Shown: positions 47,634 to 57,884 of the stretch, piece after piece
Layout: the number at the start of each line of letters is the position of its first letter
How positions within the stretch are numbered: position 1 is the stretch's first letter
DNA from: Lentinula raphanica
Lineage: Eukaryota; Basidiomycota; Agaricomycetes; Agaricales; Omphalotaceae
Length of the DNA stretch: 64,000 nucleotides
Reading direction: 5' to 3'
Assembly: GCA_027919835.1 (NCBI GenBank)
Contig: JANVFP010000008.1
Span: forward strand, 496,001 to 560,000
The notes under the pieces: model-generated
The model's database searches: none
What the model saw: only the letters and a program-made list of their open reading frames with translations
What the model was told of the DNA's origin: nothing
Translations under genes and position numbers: made by a program

Positions 47634-47822
47634 GATTGATGTATCTTGGAATAGTGTACTTCACATTGCGAACAATTCTACGAGTATCTTTCGACTGTTT
47701 GAATACTTCAGAGTTGTAACTTGTGTACAACTTACACCATTGGGCGTCTATTTACTTCGGGAACGGCACCGTGCAGTGACGCACGGCAGTTACCTCTTGC
47801 TACTTCAACTTGTACTACTACC

Positions 47823-48939
47823 ATGATCCTCCGGCACCTTTCAAGACTTCCAACCTCCATCTTGCTCCTGCTGATTTCGTGCTATGCCTCAACGACAGAG
47901 GCCGCCGAAGGCTTCGACTGCATAGTCAACATAGGCACAACCAAATTCGATCTGACTTCATTGAATAATGAACACAAAGTCACTCGGTCGCGTTCTACAC
48001 CACCGACCACAATGGTGGACACATTGACCTTTAACATATGTGATGACCTGACGGTGCAAGGAGATGCGTCGGAGCTGGATCGAGTACGTGGTTTGCAATG
48101 CTTGGTCTCAGTCTGGCCAATATGTTCAACCTCGCTTCCAGTGTCCTTCAGGGTCTAGGGCTTGCTTTACCAAGATTAATCAAAAGCAAGACCAAGATGA
48201 TCGAGTCGTTGCTGTGATTCCTGTAGCCCAAGATGATGTGCTGAATCCATCGTTCTCAAAGTTATCTTGTACGTGAGTTCCCATCTGCTTTGGCATTCAA
48301 AACGCGACCTCTGAACTTCGTCTAGCACCGCCCGGTTTGTCTATCATCATGCATGGCCAATCATATCCGGTGGGCTCCGATAATGCTGTTGGGCAATCTT
48401 TCAAGGTCAACCTTATCTGTAACGAGAATGCTAGTGACCCGAAATTCGTATCATACGATGGGTCACAGGTTGAGGTCGAGTGGACAAACCCTGCTGCTTG
48501 TGGTACGGAGCCTAGTGACGACAGTAGCAATGATAACGAAGGTGGGAATGACGGTGACTCTGAAGAGCAGGAAAGCGTAGGAAGCGGTATCGGTTGGTTC
48601 TTCCTTGTGTAAGTTCACGCGATTACGCTCGTTTTGGGAAGATTAGTGCTAAAGCCCTTGGATTTGATAGCATTTTATTAGCCTTTGCGGCTTACTTTGG
48701 GCTGGGTGCTTACCACAATTATACCACCTATGGAGCAACGGGGATGGATTTAATTCCGTATGCTTGCTCTCCTGCTTTCTCGACTGGGTTGACAACTGAT
48801 CTCATCCTTTCTCTTAATCTCTAGCCACCGCGACTTTTGGCAAGAAGTTCCTTACATGTTGAGTGATGTTGTATCGCATCTGTGCTCTTCGGCAAGACCA
48901 CGTCGTTCATCGAACAGAGGCGGTTACATTGCTGTTTGA
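47823..48939 (+). CDS. ATG27: Autophagy protein Atg27
   Basis: Atg27 is a type I membrane protein that cycles between Golgi, endosomes and vacuole and helps Atg9 traffic. A signal peptide is visible (LPTSILLLLISCYASTTEAA). The lumenal mannose-6-phosphate-receptor-like domain follows: FDCIVNIGTTKFDLTSLNNE, VDTLTFNICDDLT, GTRACFTKINQK, PPGLSIIMHGQSYPVGSDNA and KVNLICNENASDPKFVSYDG. An acidic stretch precedes the TM (FAAYFGLGAYHNY). The cytosolic tail IPHRDFWQEVPYMLSDVVSH and the final GGYIAV, a YxxV-type sorting signal, are typical. The intron near 48760-48825 (donor GTATGC) restores IPHRDFW. The Josephin gene ends 190 bp upstream on the same strand. Confidence 0.92.
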
Positions 48940-49214
48940 GAGATGAGATCATGCCGCTGCTCAGGCAGCGGTTGTGATGTTATCGGATCCATGCAAGGAG
49001 GCATTTCTGTTTGGACTTTCGCATGCATGCTTAGTTCTTAGCTTAGATTTTATGCATATGGATTGTGAATATAATCAGAGAATGTCATTGGAAGCAGTGA
49101 CTGCATCACCAGAATTGCATTCCACGGTCTCGTGTTTATTCAACTTGACTTTCCCATCACACACTCAACTTGAGTCAAACCAAGTCGTTCCCGATACATA
49201 ATTTCACGCCTCCA

Positions 49215-50677
49215 ATGGGGAAAAATAACTTTTATGTCGTTACGGTTGGGAAAGATGTTGGGGTCTTCAACAAGTGGTAAGTTTCAGCAAAACATTTAGC
49301 TTGACTTCTCCCAACGCCACCCACAGGCTCCAAGTTTCTCAAGTGCGTTCAGGCACGAATTGCGAAGGGTACGATACGAAAGAGGACGCAATCAAAGCAT
49401 TCGATGAAGCGCATGCCAATGGTTTCGTGCAAATCATTGGCTCATTCAAACAACCTTATCAGAGTCCTAGGATTTATCCTCCTCTTGATTGTCCCCCCTA
49501 TTCCTGTGGTCCCACCTCTGTTGTTGTACCTATCTCACCTCCTTCAACTCCAACGCGCGCGCGTAAGTATTCATTGACATCTCCCGTGTTCCTACCTCCT
49601 TCCTCGGTTCAACCTTCCCCCGCTCGAGTTTCATCTCCTACTCGACCTACTTCAACCACCGTTCCTGCTAATACACCTGCAACCGTCACGATGAGATCTT
49701 CACAGTCTCTGGTTGAGAATGCGGCTCCCAGGACCCATTCACGAGTGACAGAGGTCCGGTCTCCAACTGAAGGTGGTTGTACATACTGTGGCTGTGCATG
49801 TGCAGGGAATAGCAGTCACGGACAGCATCAGAAGAGCGCTAGCGCCTCGTCCTCAGGCAGCAAACGTTCTTCGAGCGCAAAAGGAAAGCGGCCGGTTCGT
49901 GAATACGAAGTTAGCGTCATCAGCTCGGAGAGCGAATCAGAGAGCGAACATGGTCCGCCCTCGTCTTCCAGGGCGCCCATCACACCACGTCGCACGCGTA
50001 CTGTGAACGTCCACAGTGCGCATAGAGCGAGCCCTGTTGGAGCAAGGCCAATCTTGCGCCCACTTTCAACCTCATCCTCAAACAACAAATCATCTCCGCT
50101 CCCCCCACCGAGGTTCCAATATGCGAACCCAAGCACGAACAACTCTCCTAGTCGCGTTCAACCGAGTGTTGTGATAGATATATCCGATGATGACTCCTAC
50201 CCTTCAGATCCAACACCGACCGACACCGATGATTCTTCTGGTCCTGAAGATGTGACCCCCGCTCGCACCACTCGATTACTCAGTCCTTTGACATCTCCGG
50301 TCTTTGACCAAGATACAGCATTGGTGGAAGCGATGAATGAAACACATCTCCGAAGTACACCTCCCTCGAGCCTTCCACCAACACCCCGTAAACGAGATGC
50401 TGGTTACCGAAAGTTCCTTGTTCCTTCCGCGGGCGAGGTCAGGGTATTGGGCTTGCACCAATCTCCTGCGGTGTTCAACGAGTCGGTAGATCCTAGATCT
50501 CCAATGTCGCGCGACCGTACTGTTGCTCTTGATGGACAAAAGTGAGTAGGAGACACAGCCTGTGTATATGGTGCAGTTTTCTGATTCTCTTACAGCTCCA
50601 TGTCCTTCGGACGACCAACCCCCGATACCAGTAGTAGATATTTGGGCTCACCTGGAAAATCCACATTGTTTGCTTAG
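49215..50677 (+). CDS. RNase H1 N-terminal (hybrid-binding-type) domain protein, no nuclease
   Basis: Three exons (49215-49276, 49327-50541, 50596-50677) give 452 residues. The N-terminus, FYVVTVGKDVGVFNKWLQVS followed by GYDTKEDAIKAFDEAHANGF, matches the RNase H1 N-terminal domain (Pfam family named for the caulimovirus viroplasmin), which in RNase H1 binds RNA-DNA hybrids. No RNase H catalytic domain follows. The rest is Ser/Pro/Thr-rich and disordered, with a short Cys cluster (GGCTYCGCACAG) and two hydrophobic-acidic motifs resembling SUMO-interacting motifs: YEVSVISSESESESE (about residue 212) and VVIDISDDDSYPSD (about residue 302). The third exon is supported by a GTGAGT donor; reading through would stop at 50545. 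The function is unknown; the hybrid-binding role is inferred from the domain. Confidence 0.8.
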
Positions 50678-50793
50678 AATTCATGAAAATCAGTACTTTT
50701 AGTGTAGGATATAACTTTTGTACATGTAGTACGAATATGAATAGCCGAATTCGGCATACTACCTTTCCCTGCAACCATTTCGTTCAAACTTGA

Positions 50794-51886
50794 ATGGATT
50801 TTTCATCTGATCTCAGCTTCGACGCCAGTGGCTCTCGTCTACTTTCAGAATCTCCAAACCTGCCTTCCACCTCATCCTCTCAAGCAGACCTATCCATCTC
50901 CGAACTATCACTTCTAGACCGCCCCTCTTCTTCATCTAGTAAACCATTCACGTTACTAGCTCAACCTGTCACTCCCGTTCGACCACATCCATCTGTCTCC
51001 GAAGAGGGTGACGATTGCAACTCTCATAATGAAGACGGAGAGGGGGAGACCACGCAGAGACAGATAAATATCGACGATGATGCGTTATCCAATGCGGAAG
51101 AACGCGAACAGATCAAGAGAACGAAAGCGAAATTACGCGAAGATAAACTTCAAAGTGACATATTCGTTCTGCGGAAGCTAAACGCTGCGTTTTCCTCTTT
51201 TAATGACGCCTTGGATGGTGTTGGTGACGCGAATGAGGCTAGTATACACTCAATTCGACATTATCATTCCTTTCGTGACGACTGATCTGGTTTGCTTTCA
51301 GCGAATAGCACAACAACTCTCGCAGACAGAAGGTCTGCTGAATAAATACATGGGCATCTTGGCTAAATCGGAGGAATTCGCAAGAATAATATTCGATGAA
51401 GAATGGGAAGGCGCAGAACAGGTTTGGATCCAACTGCCTATCATTCCCTCCCAGCGTGCTCATCGACTCCTTTCTCACTCAGGATGATATGACAATCCAA
51501 CGAGAGGAAGAGGAACGTATCGAGAGGGAACGGAGAGAGGCAGAGGAGCGAAGATTGGCGGAACAACGGGAAAGAGAACGACTAGAGAGGGAAGCGAAGG
51601 AAAGACAAGAGCAGGAAGAGAGAGAACGTTTAGAGAGGGAGAGAAAGGAACGGGCAGCGTCGAGAGGGGTCAGAGGAGTCAGAGGGACACGAGCATCGAT
51701 GAGAGGCATGAGAGGGAATGTACCGTCTACGCGAGGATGTGAGTCCCGATTTCGCATGAAGCGTAACTTTACTTATTGTCCGCCGAATGCCTGTAGCAAC
51801 GAACACTTCGCGTGGTTCGTCGGCTGGTCCATCGCGTGCCCCTCCACCTAGTCGTTTAGGTAGAGGTACGATAAGGCGAGGGTGAA
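50794..51886 (+). CDS. DUO1: DASH/Dam1 complex subunit Duo1
   Basis: Duo1 belongs to the ten-subunit DASH/Dam1 ring that couples kinetochores to microtubules in fungi. The N-terminus is Ser/Pro-rich. The conserved Duo1 block spans three exons: KLQSDIFVLRKLNAAFSSFN, DALDGVGDANE, RIAQQLSQTEGLLNKYMGIL and FARIIFDEEWEGAEQDD. A long charged Arg/Glu helix follows (REEEERIERERREAEERRLA), then an Arg/Gly-rich tail ending RLGRGTIRRG. The first intron (51238-51301) appears to start with GC (GCTAGT) because only that junction preserves GDANERIAQQ. F-box gene transcription converges on it from the right. Confidence 0.9.
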
Positions 51887-52200
51887 TGTTGAACCAAATG
51901 CAGATATCAATGATAGTACTATCGATTTAGGCTCGTGCTATAAAAACTCAATCGACATCTCCCGATCGCTAATTCTAGGATCCTGATCTGACTTTGGGGA
52001 CTGATACAGAACGATGAACTGGATGCCATTAAAGTTAAGATGGGTAAGTGGAAACGGTTACAGTGCGTACGAGTCGTACATGTAATAAAGTGGTAAAGTG
52101 CAAGCACATGCGATTAAGTAGCGAATACAAGTCAAAATCCAATGAAAGCCAGAAACAAGATCCAACGCATTAACGCGACAAGACATGGAAGGAGAATCAT
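51887..52200. other. Convergent 3' intergenic region
   Basis: This 314-bp gap lies between the ends of DUO1 (+) and the F-box gene (-) and presumably holds both 3' UTRs. No ORF or repeat stands out. Confidence 0.5.
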
Positions 52201-54117
52201 TCATATATATCTCACTTCTGTATTCTGCTTCATCCAGTCCAAGAGTGTCCTCTGACCAATCTCTTCTGCTTTGGTAAAGAATGGCCGGTCCAGTTGAATC
52301 ACCTTAAGGGGTCGATCCATTTGCTGTCTAGCGCGCACTGCTTCCGCAACTAGCTCGAGCTTTCTTTCCTGATCCTGTTCTATCACTATCTCCTCGAGAG
52401 AAGGCCAGACCTCGACTTCGTAAGAGGTCAGTCCAGCCGCACCCAGATCTTGAGTTTTTGCTCCGCACAACAAACGACAGAAGGCACTAGAGTATACACC
52501 TTTGAGGTGAAGGCTTGTAAGATGCGGAAACGCTCTGACAACGCTCGAATCGACATAGATGATATCTTTGACTTTATCGAGGATGAGACGCGTGAGCTTT
52601 GGGAAAAATCTCGCGTAATAGCGAAAGTACACCAACGACCGACACCATTCCGCAGTTCCGAAATCCTTGAAAGTGAGTTCCTCAAGCATAGGCATTGAAA
52701 AGAGCTGTAAGAGGAGAATTACATTGTGCGTCGAGGACGAGTCGTGATAGATGAACCTCAGTTCGAGTGTACGCAGACAAGGTATTTTGATCAGCGGACG
52801 TGACGAAACGTGGTTCCTATCTAGGCGAGTGAACGCGTGTGTGTCGAAATGAAGTTTGAGATTCTGTAGCTTCGGAGAATTCAAGAACAAAGTCTGGAAC
52901 TCGGTGTGACTCGGCCAGATGACAAAACGAAGTTCGAGTGTCGTGAGTCCTCGTAACGGACTTGCACCCCAGCGGAGACCGACGCGGTTGAGACGTACTG
53001 TGGAGAGTTGAGGACTAGATCTGAGAAAGCTGTCTGGAGATGAGTGGGGGAAATCACCGTCATGGAATTTATGAGCGGTGATCTCCAATGTCTGCAATCC
53101 TGGGGCCCGTATGTCCTTCAAGTGTTTTAAGACCGCAGGCAGATTCTGCGATGTCTGGACAAAGATGGAAAGGCTGCGCCATCTCTCGCTTTCGGCTGAC
53201 AGCTGACGGATAACGGTTTTACTTGATATGTGCGTAAAATCTATCGTGATATCAAGAGGAAGATTTGACGACCTTTGTAACGCAGCAGTGATACTGGACA
53301 TCGGTTTCTGAAAATCAGCTACGGACGGCAAGCGGTCGAGATCACTTCGGGAACGTGAAATCAGGACGTTTGTCCATAGTGAAGGGGTATGTTTGATCAA
53401 CTGCCTCCACCGTCGGCACGTTTTCATCACGGTTTCGACAAAAGTAGGTGATTTGAAGGGAGGAACCGGAGTCATTGGATATCGGAGCTCGAGCTGAGGC
53501 AGATGCGATCCGAAGGAGAATATGAGCGTAAGAAGTTCATTCGGAAGCTGGTTGATGAAGGAAATGGGTAAGCCTTGATGGACGAGATTTTCTTCTTCGA
53601 CAGATACTTCACTCTCGCTGGCACTCTGTTTCTATATGATTAGTATCAACAAAAGAGATATGGGTCGTATAAAGCTCACATCAGTGCCTTTATCCCAGTC
53701 ATGGATTGATGGTCGTGTGCTGCCTAATATATCTGCTGTCATACTTCTCGTGAGCTCCCTACTATTTCCACTGATATCCTCGACCTGAAGCTGTATACGT
53801 CCACTGAGCTCTGTCTGTATATAGCTTCCGTCTTCTGCTTGTGGCAACGAATTGACAATGTAATTCGAGCTGCCTGCCCCAGTATATGGAGCACCACTGG
53901 ACGAAGGACGTTGGGAGACAGATAAGGACGACCTTCTACCAGCGAGGTCTGAATGTACGATAGTCAGCTCCTCATCGTGCTTCAAGTTCCTCCGACCTCG
54001 TCGTCGTTTCAAGGTGTTTTCCAAGCTGTAGTTAGAAAATCAACAAAACCCGTGAATGCCGGCTACATTGTGAAGGACAGAGAACGAGACTGACTTGGAG
54101 GCAGCATTGAGGTCCAT
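52201..54117 (-). CDS. F-box protein with leucine-rich-repeat-like region
   Basis: This is a basidiomycete-type F-box protein, a likely substrate adaptor of an SCF ubiquitin ligase. The first exon encodes MDLNAAS at 54117; a GTCAGT intron leads to LENTLKRRRGRRNLKHDEEL, a basic and Ser-rich N-terminus. The F-box is GLPISFINQLPNELLTLIFS, followed by TCRRWRQLIKHTPSLWTNVL, the usual F-box-plus-W layout in this group. The remaining 400 residues are irregular leucine-rich repeats (for example LRTLELRFIYHD, LTRLILDKVKD, LTSLHLKGVYSS). It ends WMKQNTEVRYI. Such genes form large, fast-evolving families in mushrooms; the target is unknown. Confidence 0.88.
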
Positions 54118-54548
54118 TACGAGGTATAATTAAAATAGATAGAGCCGTAGGAGATGGTGTGGTGTGACGGGAGATGATGGTCGAGGTGGACAACAATGGA
54201 TGAGTGAGAAATGAAGGCGGTACAAGGGACACTATGGTGCAGGTTAGAGGGGAGAATGATGAGACCGGGTAAGCACAGGATTAAAAGGAGATAAGAGATA
54301 AGATAAGATAGTCTTATCGGCGCGTTCCCCGTGATCGTACTTTCGACTGGCGCCCACGCCTAAACCACAGGAGTATCTATACTGTATACACCAGGTATAC
54401 ACTCTACTCTCACAATTCACTGTGATTTCGACCATAACAACGGCCATAAACACCTGCCTTATCTATCTGATTCTTGGCTAGGACTATACATATTGGAATC
54501 ACTCGCATTGGCATTGCGAAACTCCGATCACAATCACTCCGTACCACA
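54118..54548. promoter_or_regulatory. Divergent promoter region, F-box gene / AFI1
   Basis: This 431-bp gap separates divergent genes. It contains a short run of AAGATAAGA-type units near 54290-54312 with GATA-core sequences (AGATAAGAGATAAGATAAGA), a possible GATA-factor cluster on the plus strand. The assignment is by motif only. Confidence 0.45.
54293..54312 (+). promoter_or_regulatory. Clustered GATA motifs
   Basis: Three to four overlapping GATAAGA cores occur within about 22 bp upstream of AFI1. Fungal GATA factors bind HGATAR sites, often in pairs. Whether they act on AFI1 or the F-box gene, or at all, is not known. Confidence 0.4.
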
Positions 54549-57500
54549 ATGAGCAGCACAAGCAGCGGGAATCATTGTTCATTTGTGCTGCTCGCGGAAT
54601 TCGACATTATCGAAGGGCACAACTGAAATATCAGTTTCCCCAGCCGCTTGGGATTGACGAATCGTATGTGAACGTTGACTTTTCACGGCTCATTCTTTTA
54701 TGAACATGATCAGCTTCGCAGTGTACTGGCAATGTCAATGCTTCCAGATGGTGCAGAGGCTCAACTCGATGATTGGACGATATTCTTCCTCAATCAGACA
54801 GACTTCAATACAATTAAGCCAGTTTTGGCCTTGGAATCCGATTCCGACTCATATCTTGAAGAGGACCACAAAGAAAGTGGAAGAGAAAAGAAAAAGAAGA
54901 AGAAGGAGCTCTTGTGTGTCCTGAACTTGGTGAGGACCAAGCATGATAAGACGTTGGATCGAGGAGCGAAAGTACTTGCTCTGGCTATTTGTACACGGCA
55001 TCCGTATATACAGATATTCAAGGTTCGAATCATAAGTTTTGCATGAGATCGTCTCTAACTTCATACTGCAGCCAGTTCTCCTGATCGCCTTGGACGACTA
55101 CCTTTCCAATCCATCCCAAGACGTGCTCGCGCGTCTGTTCGACGCCGTAAATGCCATAGACTTTTCTGTCGCCCCAGTTTTATCAAGAGACGAAAAGCTG
55201 GTGATGCGTATGAGCGAGCGAAAAGATATCTTCGCGGAAAAACACAAACATGTCTATCCCAGTTACACGTCCTCTCTCACTCAGCACAAGAGTAGTAACT
55301 CCGATTCCAGTGTGAACCATCAAGGAATACCAATTCGTTCTACTTCCAAAGAAGATGTCGACTCAGGTTTTCCTGGAGATGTTTCTTTCGGAAGTGCCGT
55401 CTGGGTAGGAGATGAAAGTGCATTCGATATCTCCAGCACTACATCTGATAGCGACGGTGCTACTGACGGTGCTTCGACTGTTATTGGTTCCACTCGTCAA
55501 CGTAGTTCGACTGACGCTTCGTCGTCGTCCTCCTCTTCACACCTAAACCTTCCTCGAATACCAATTACTCGGGCTGGTTCGTCCTTCAGTTCACACGACT
55601 CGTCTGTCAGTGGTACAAAAGTTGGCGGTCCATCATATGTTGGCGGAGCTACTATGGTTCATGATACCCATTTCTTCAATACGACGGTGGAATATGGCGA
55701 TCATAAACTCCCAATCAAGATGCCATTGTCAACATTCCCGGAAGAGGTTGGTGATGTGAGTTGCTTTTCCTGCATTCACAAGTATTGTGCTAATCTGAAC
55801 GTCTAGTATTCCTTGATCACCCTCATACGAACATTCTCTCAACCTACATCTTCCTCATCCTCATCCTCTTCCACCACGTCATATTCTTCGTCGCATCCAT
55901 CACTCATACATCCCCACCTTCATACCTCTGGAGCCTCAACACATCCTATCATCATACTCTTCAACGCTCTTGTCACAGGTATGGCTCTTGCTTTATTCTA
56001 ACAACCACCGCTCACGAGTGACCTCATCATGCTCAGGCAAGAACATCATATTTCTTGGACACAAACGCCCTGCGGGTGAAGTATCCTTATTCGTGCTTGC
56101 CGCATGTGCTTTAGGCAGTGGATGTGGCGCAGTGCTTCGTGGATTTGTCGAGCGGGCTTTTCCCTATGCAAATCTGAACAATAGAGATGAATGGGAGAGC
56201 GTGTGGGTCGCATTTGTTTTGAAGCCTTCTCCTTGTCGTATACTCAAACTTGATACAGACCAGCTTACATCGCCGGTGTGACAAACCCGATCTTCGAAGC
56301 GTCTCGTTCTTGGGATCTCCTCTGTGATATCAGCACTGGGACGGTCACGGTTGCGAAAGATATCTGGGCGAAATGGCCGGTGGGATCTGCGCAGGGCATG
56401 GGTAATTCAGCAGGTGGACCTGCCGCCGGACTGATTGCACCACTGCTGACGCGAACAGGTACGCTCAAGGCTGAGGCGCCAAATGATGAAACGCAGAAAG
56501 ATGCTGGAGCAAGTGTGAAGGGTAGCGGTATTCATTTTCTGTTCCCGATGGCTACTTATCTATGTTCAAAGGCGAAGCAAAATATGTTGCACCAGATTCT
56601 GGAGGGGCAGACAACATATTCATTGAGGATGTAAGCATTGAATGAGTTGTTATACGAAACTGTCTGATCTGTGACAGATAAAAACTGCAATTGAGTTCCA
56701 CTACGGCGAATCGCTTGTACGGGTTCGATTCATGGAGTACGTCATGCGGTTTGTGAGGTTGGCTTCGCGCTACGAGGAGGAAACATCTATGCTGGCACCT
56801 TTAGAAAAAGATAGACCAAGAACGAAGATTGGTTATCAGTCGTCTCCATTCAAGGAAGGACAAGCGGGTGGCGCCAACACTTATGTTGGACAACTAGGTA
56901 GTGGCCTAGTCTTCAATGACGAGGCTATGGGGATGAAGGAGCTCGTTGCGAATGCCAGTCGGATCGAGGGCTGGACCGGGACTAATAGTTATCGATATTT
57001 CGTCGAAGACTTTGCTCACCACCTGGCGCATTCACCGATCCGCAACTTTGATGTCTTCCACCAAATTCTTCGGTTGAAGCACGCAAGTGGGGCGAGAAAG
57101 ATGAGCGATGCGGAGGCATATGCGATCATGAAAAGCCTAGCAGATGGTGTCAAGGGATATGACCAGGTCGCCGAGGTGCGTATTCAAGCTTTGTGTCGTA
57201 GTGTCTTCGCTCATGCGTATGTAGCTTTTGTCTTATTTGACGCCGCATTCGGGCGGTTTGCTTCCACTGGCGTTTGGATTGTTCCATCAACGTGAAGGCG
57301 TGCGAGATGCCACGATTGATCTATTCAATCATTTGAGGGCATATCCTGTAAGCATACTCATGCAGTGTCTGCAAGCTCTTTATCTAGTCCATTCTTATCT
57401 CCCACCAGGTCGGCGTAATCTATCTCCAGTCCCTCAATCATTTCCAGCGGTATGCATACGTTCGTCTAGCTCACGCACGGGAAATCAAGGAGAGAAAAAT

Positions 57501-57708
57501 GGTCGAACAGTCGCAGTACCCGTATCAGCAACCATATCCGAGTCAACAGACGTATGCTGGGCAACAACACCAGCCGCAATACGCCTCTGTGCCATTTGGG
57601 CGTAGCCATTCGAATTCTAGTGCGAGTATGGGTTTTGGATCTCCTCTTGGTGCAGGTATCTCTATGCCAGCGTCGTTTGGCGATTCGAGGCTGAATGGGA
57701 CACACTGA
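54549..57708 (+). CDS. AFI1: Afi1/SPA-type DENN-domain polarity protein, with apparent frameshift
   Basis: This is a fungal Afi1/Mesa-type protein: an N-terminal Arf3-docking region plus the SPA (stabilisation of polarity axis) part, related to DENN domains. In yeast Afi1 positions Arf3 at the polarised cortex. Evidence: CSFVLLAEFDIIEG, LKYQFPQPLGIDES, DWTIFFLNQTDFNTIKPVLA, KKELLCVLNLVRTKHDKTLD, AICTRHPYIQIFKPVLLIAL, PIIILFNALVTGKNIIFLGH, RGFVERAFPYANLNN, PAYIAGVTNPIFEASRSWDL, IKTAIEFHYGESLVRVRFME and RNFDVFHQILRLK. Most introns join in frame. In exon 1, however, LLAEFDIIEG (frame of the ATG) and LKYQFPQPLG are one base out of register near 54618-54623, so the ATG frame hits TGA. This may be a real lesion or an assembly error. 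The tail is Gln/Ser-rich. Confidence 0.87.
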
Positions 57709-57884
57709 GTTGATGCTGTACAGTAAAGAACGCTCTGTAACTTTGATACTTTGACGGACGGATATAATTCGATACCCATGTTTAGATTAGAGGTTGTTGT
57801 TATCTGTCTTTTGATAAGATGGCCTACGGGCGTTTATTTTTTCAAAAAAAATTGTGCTGCAGCTTAACTTCATCATTGAACTTC

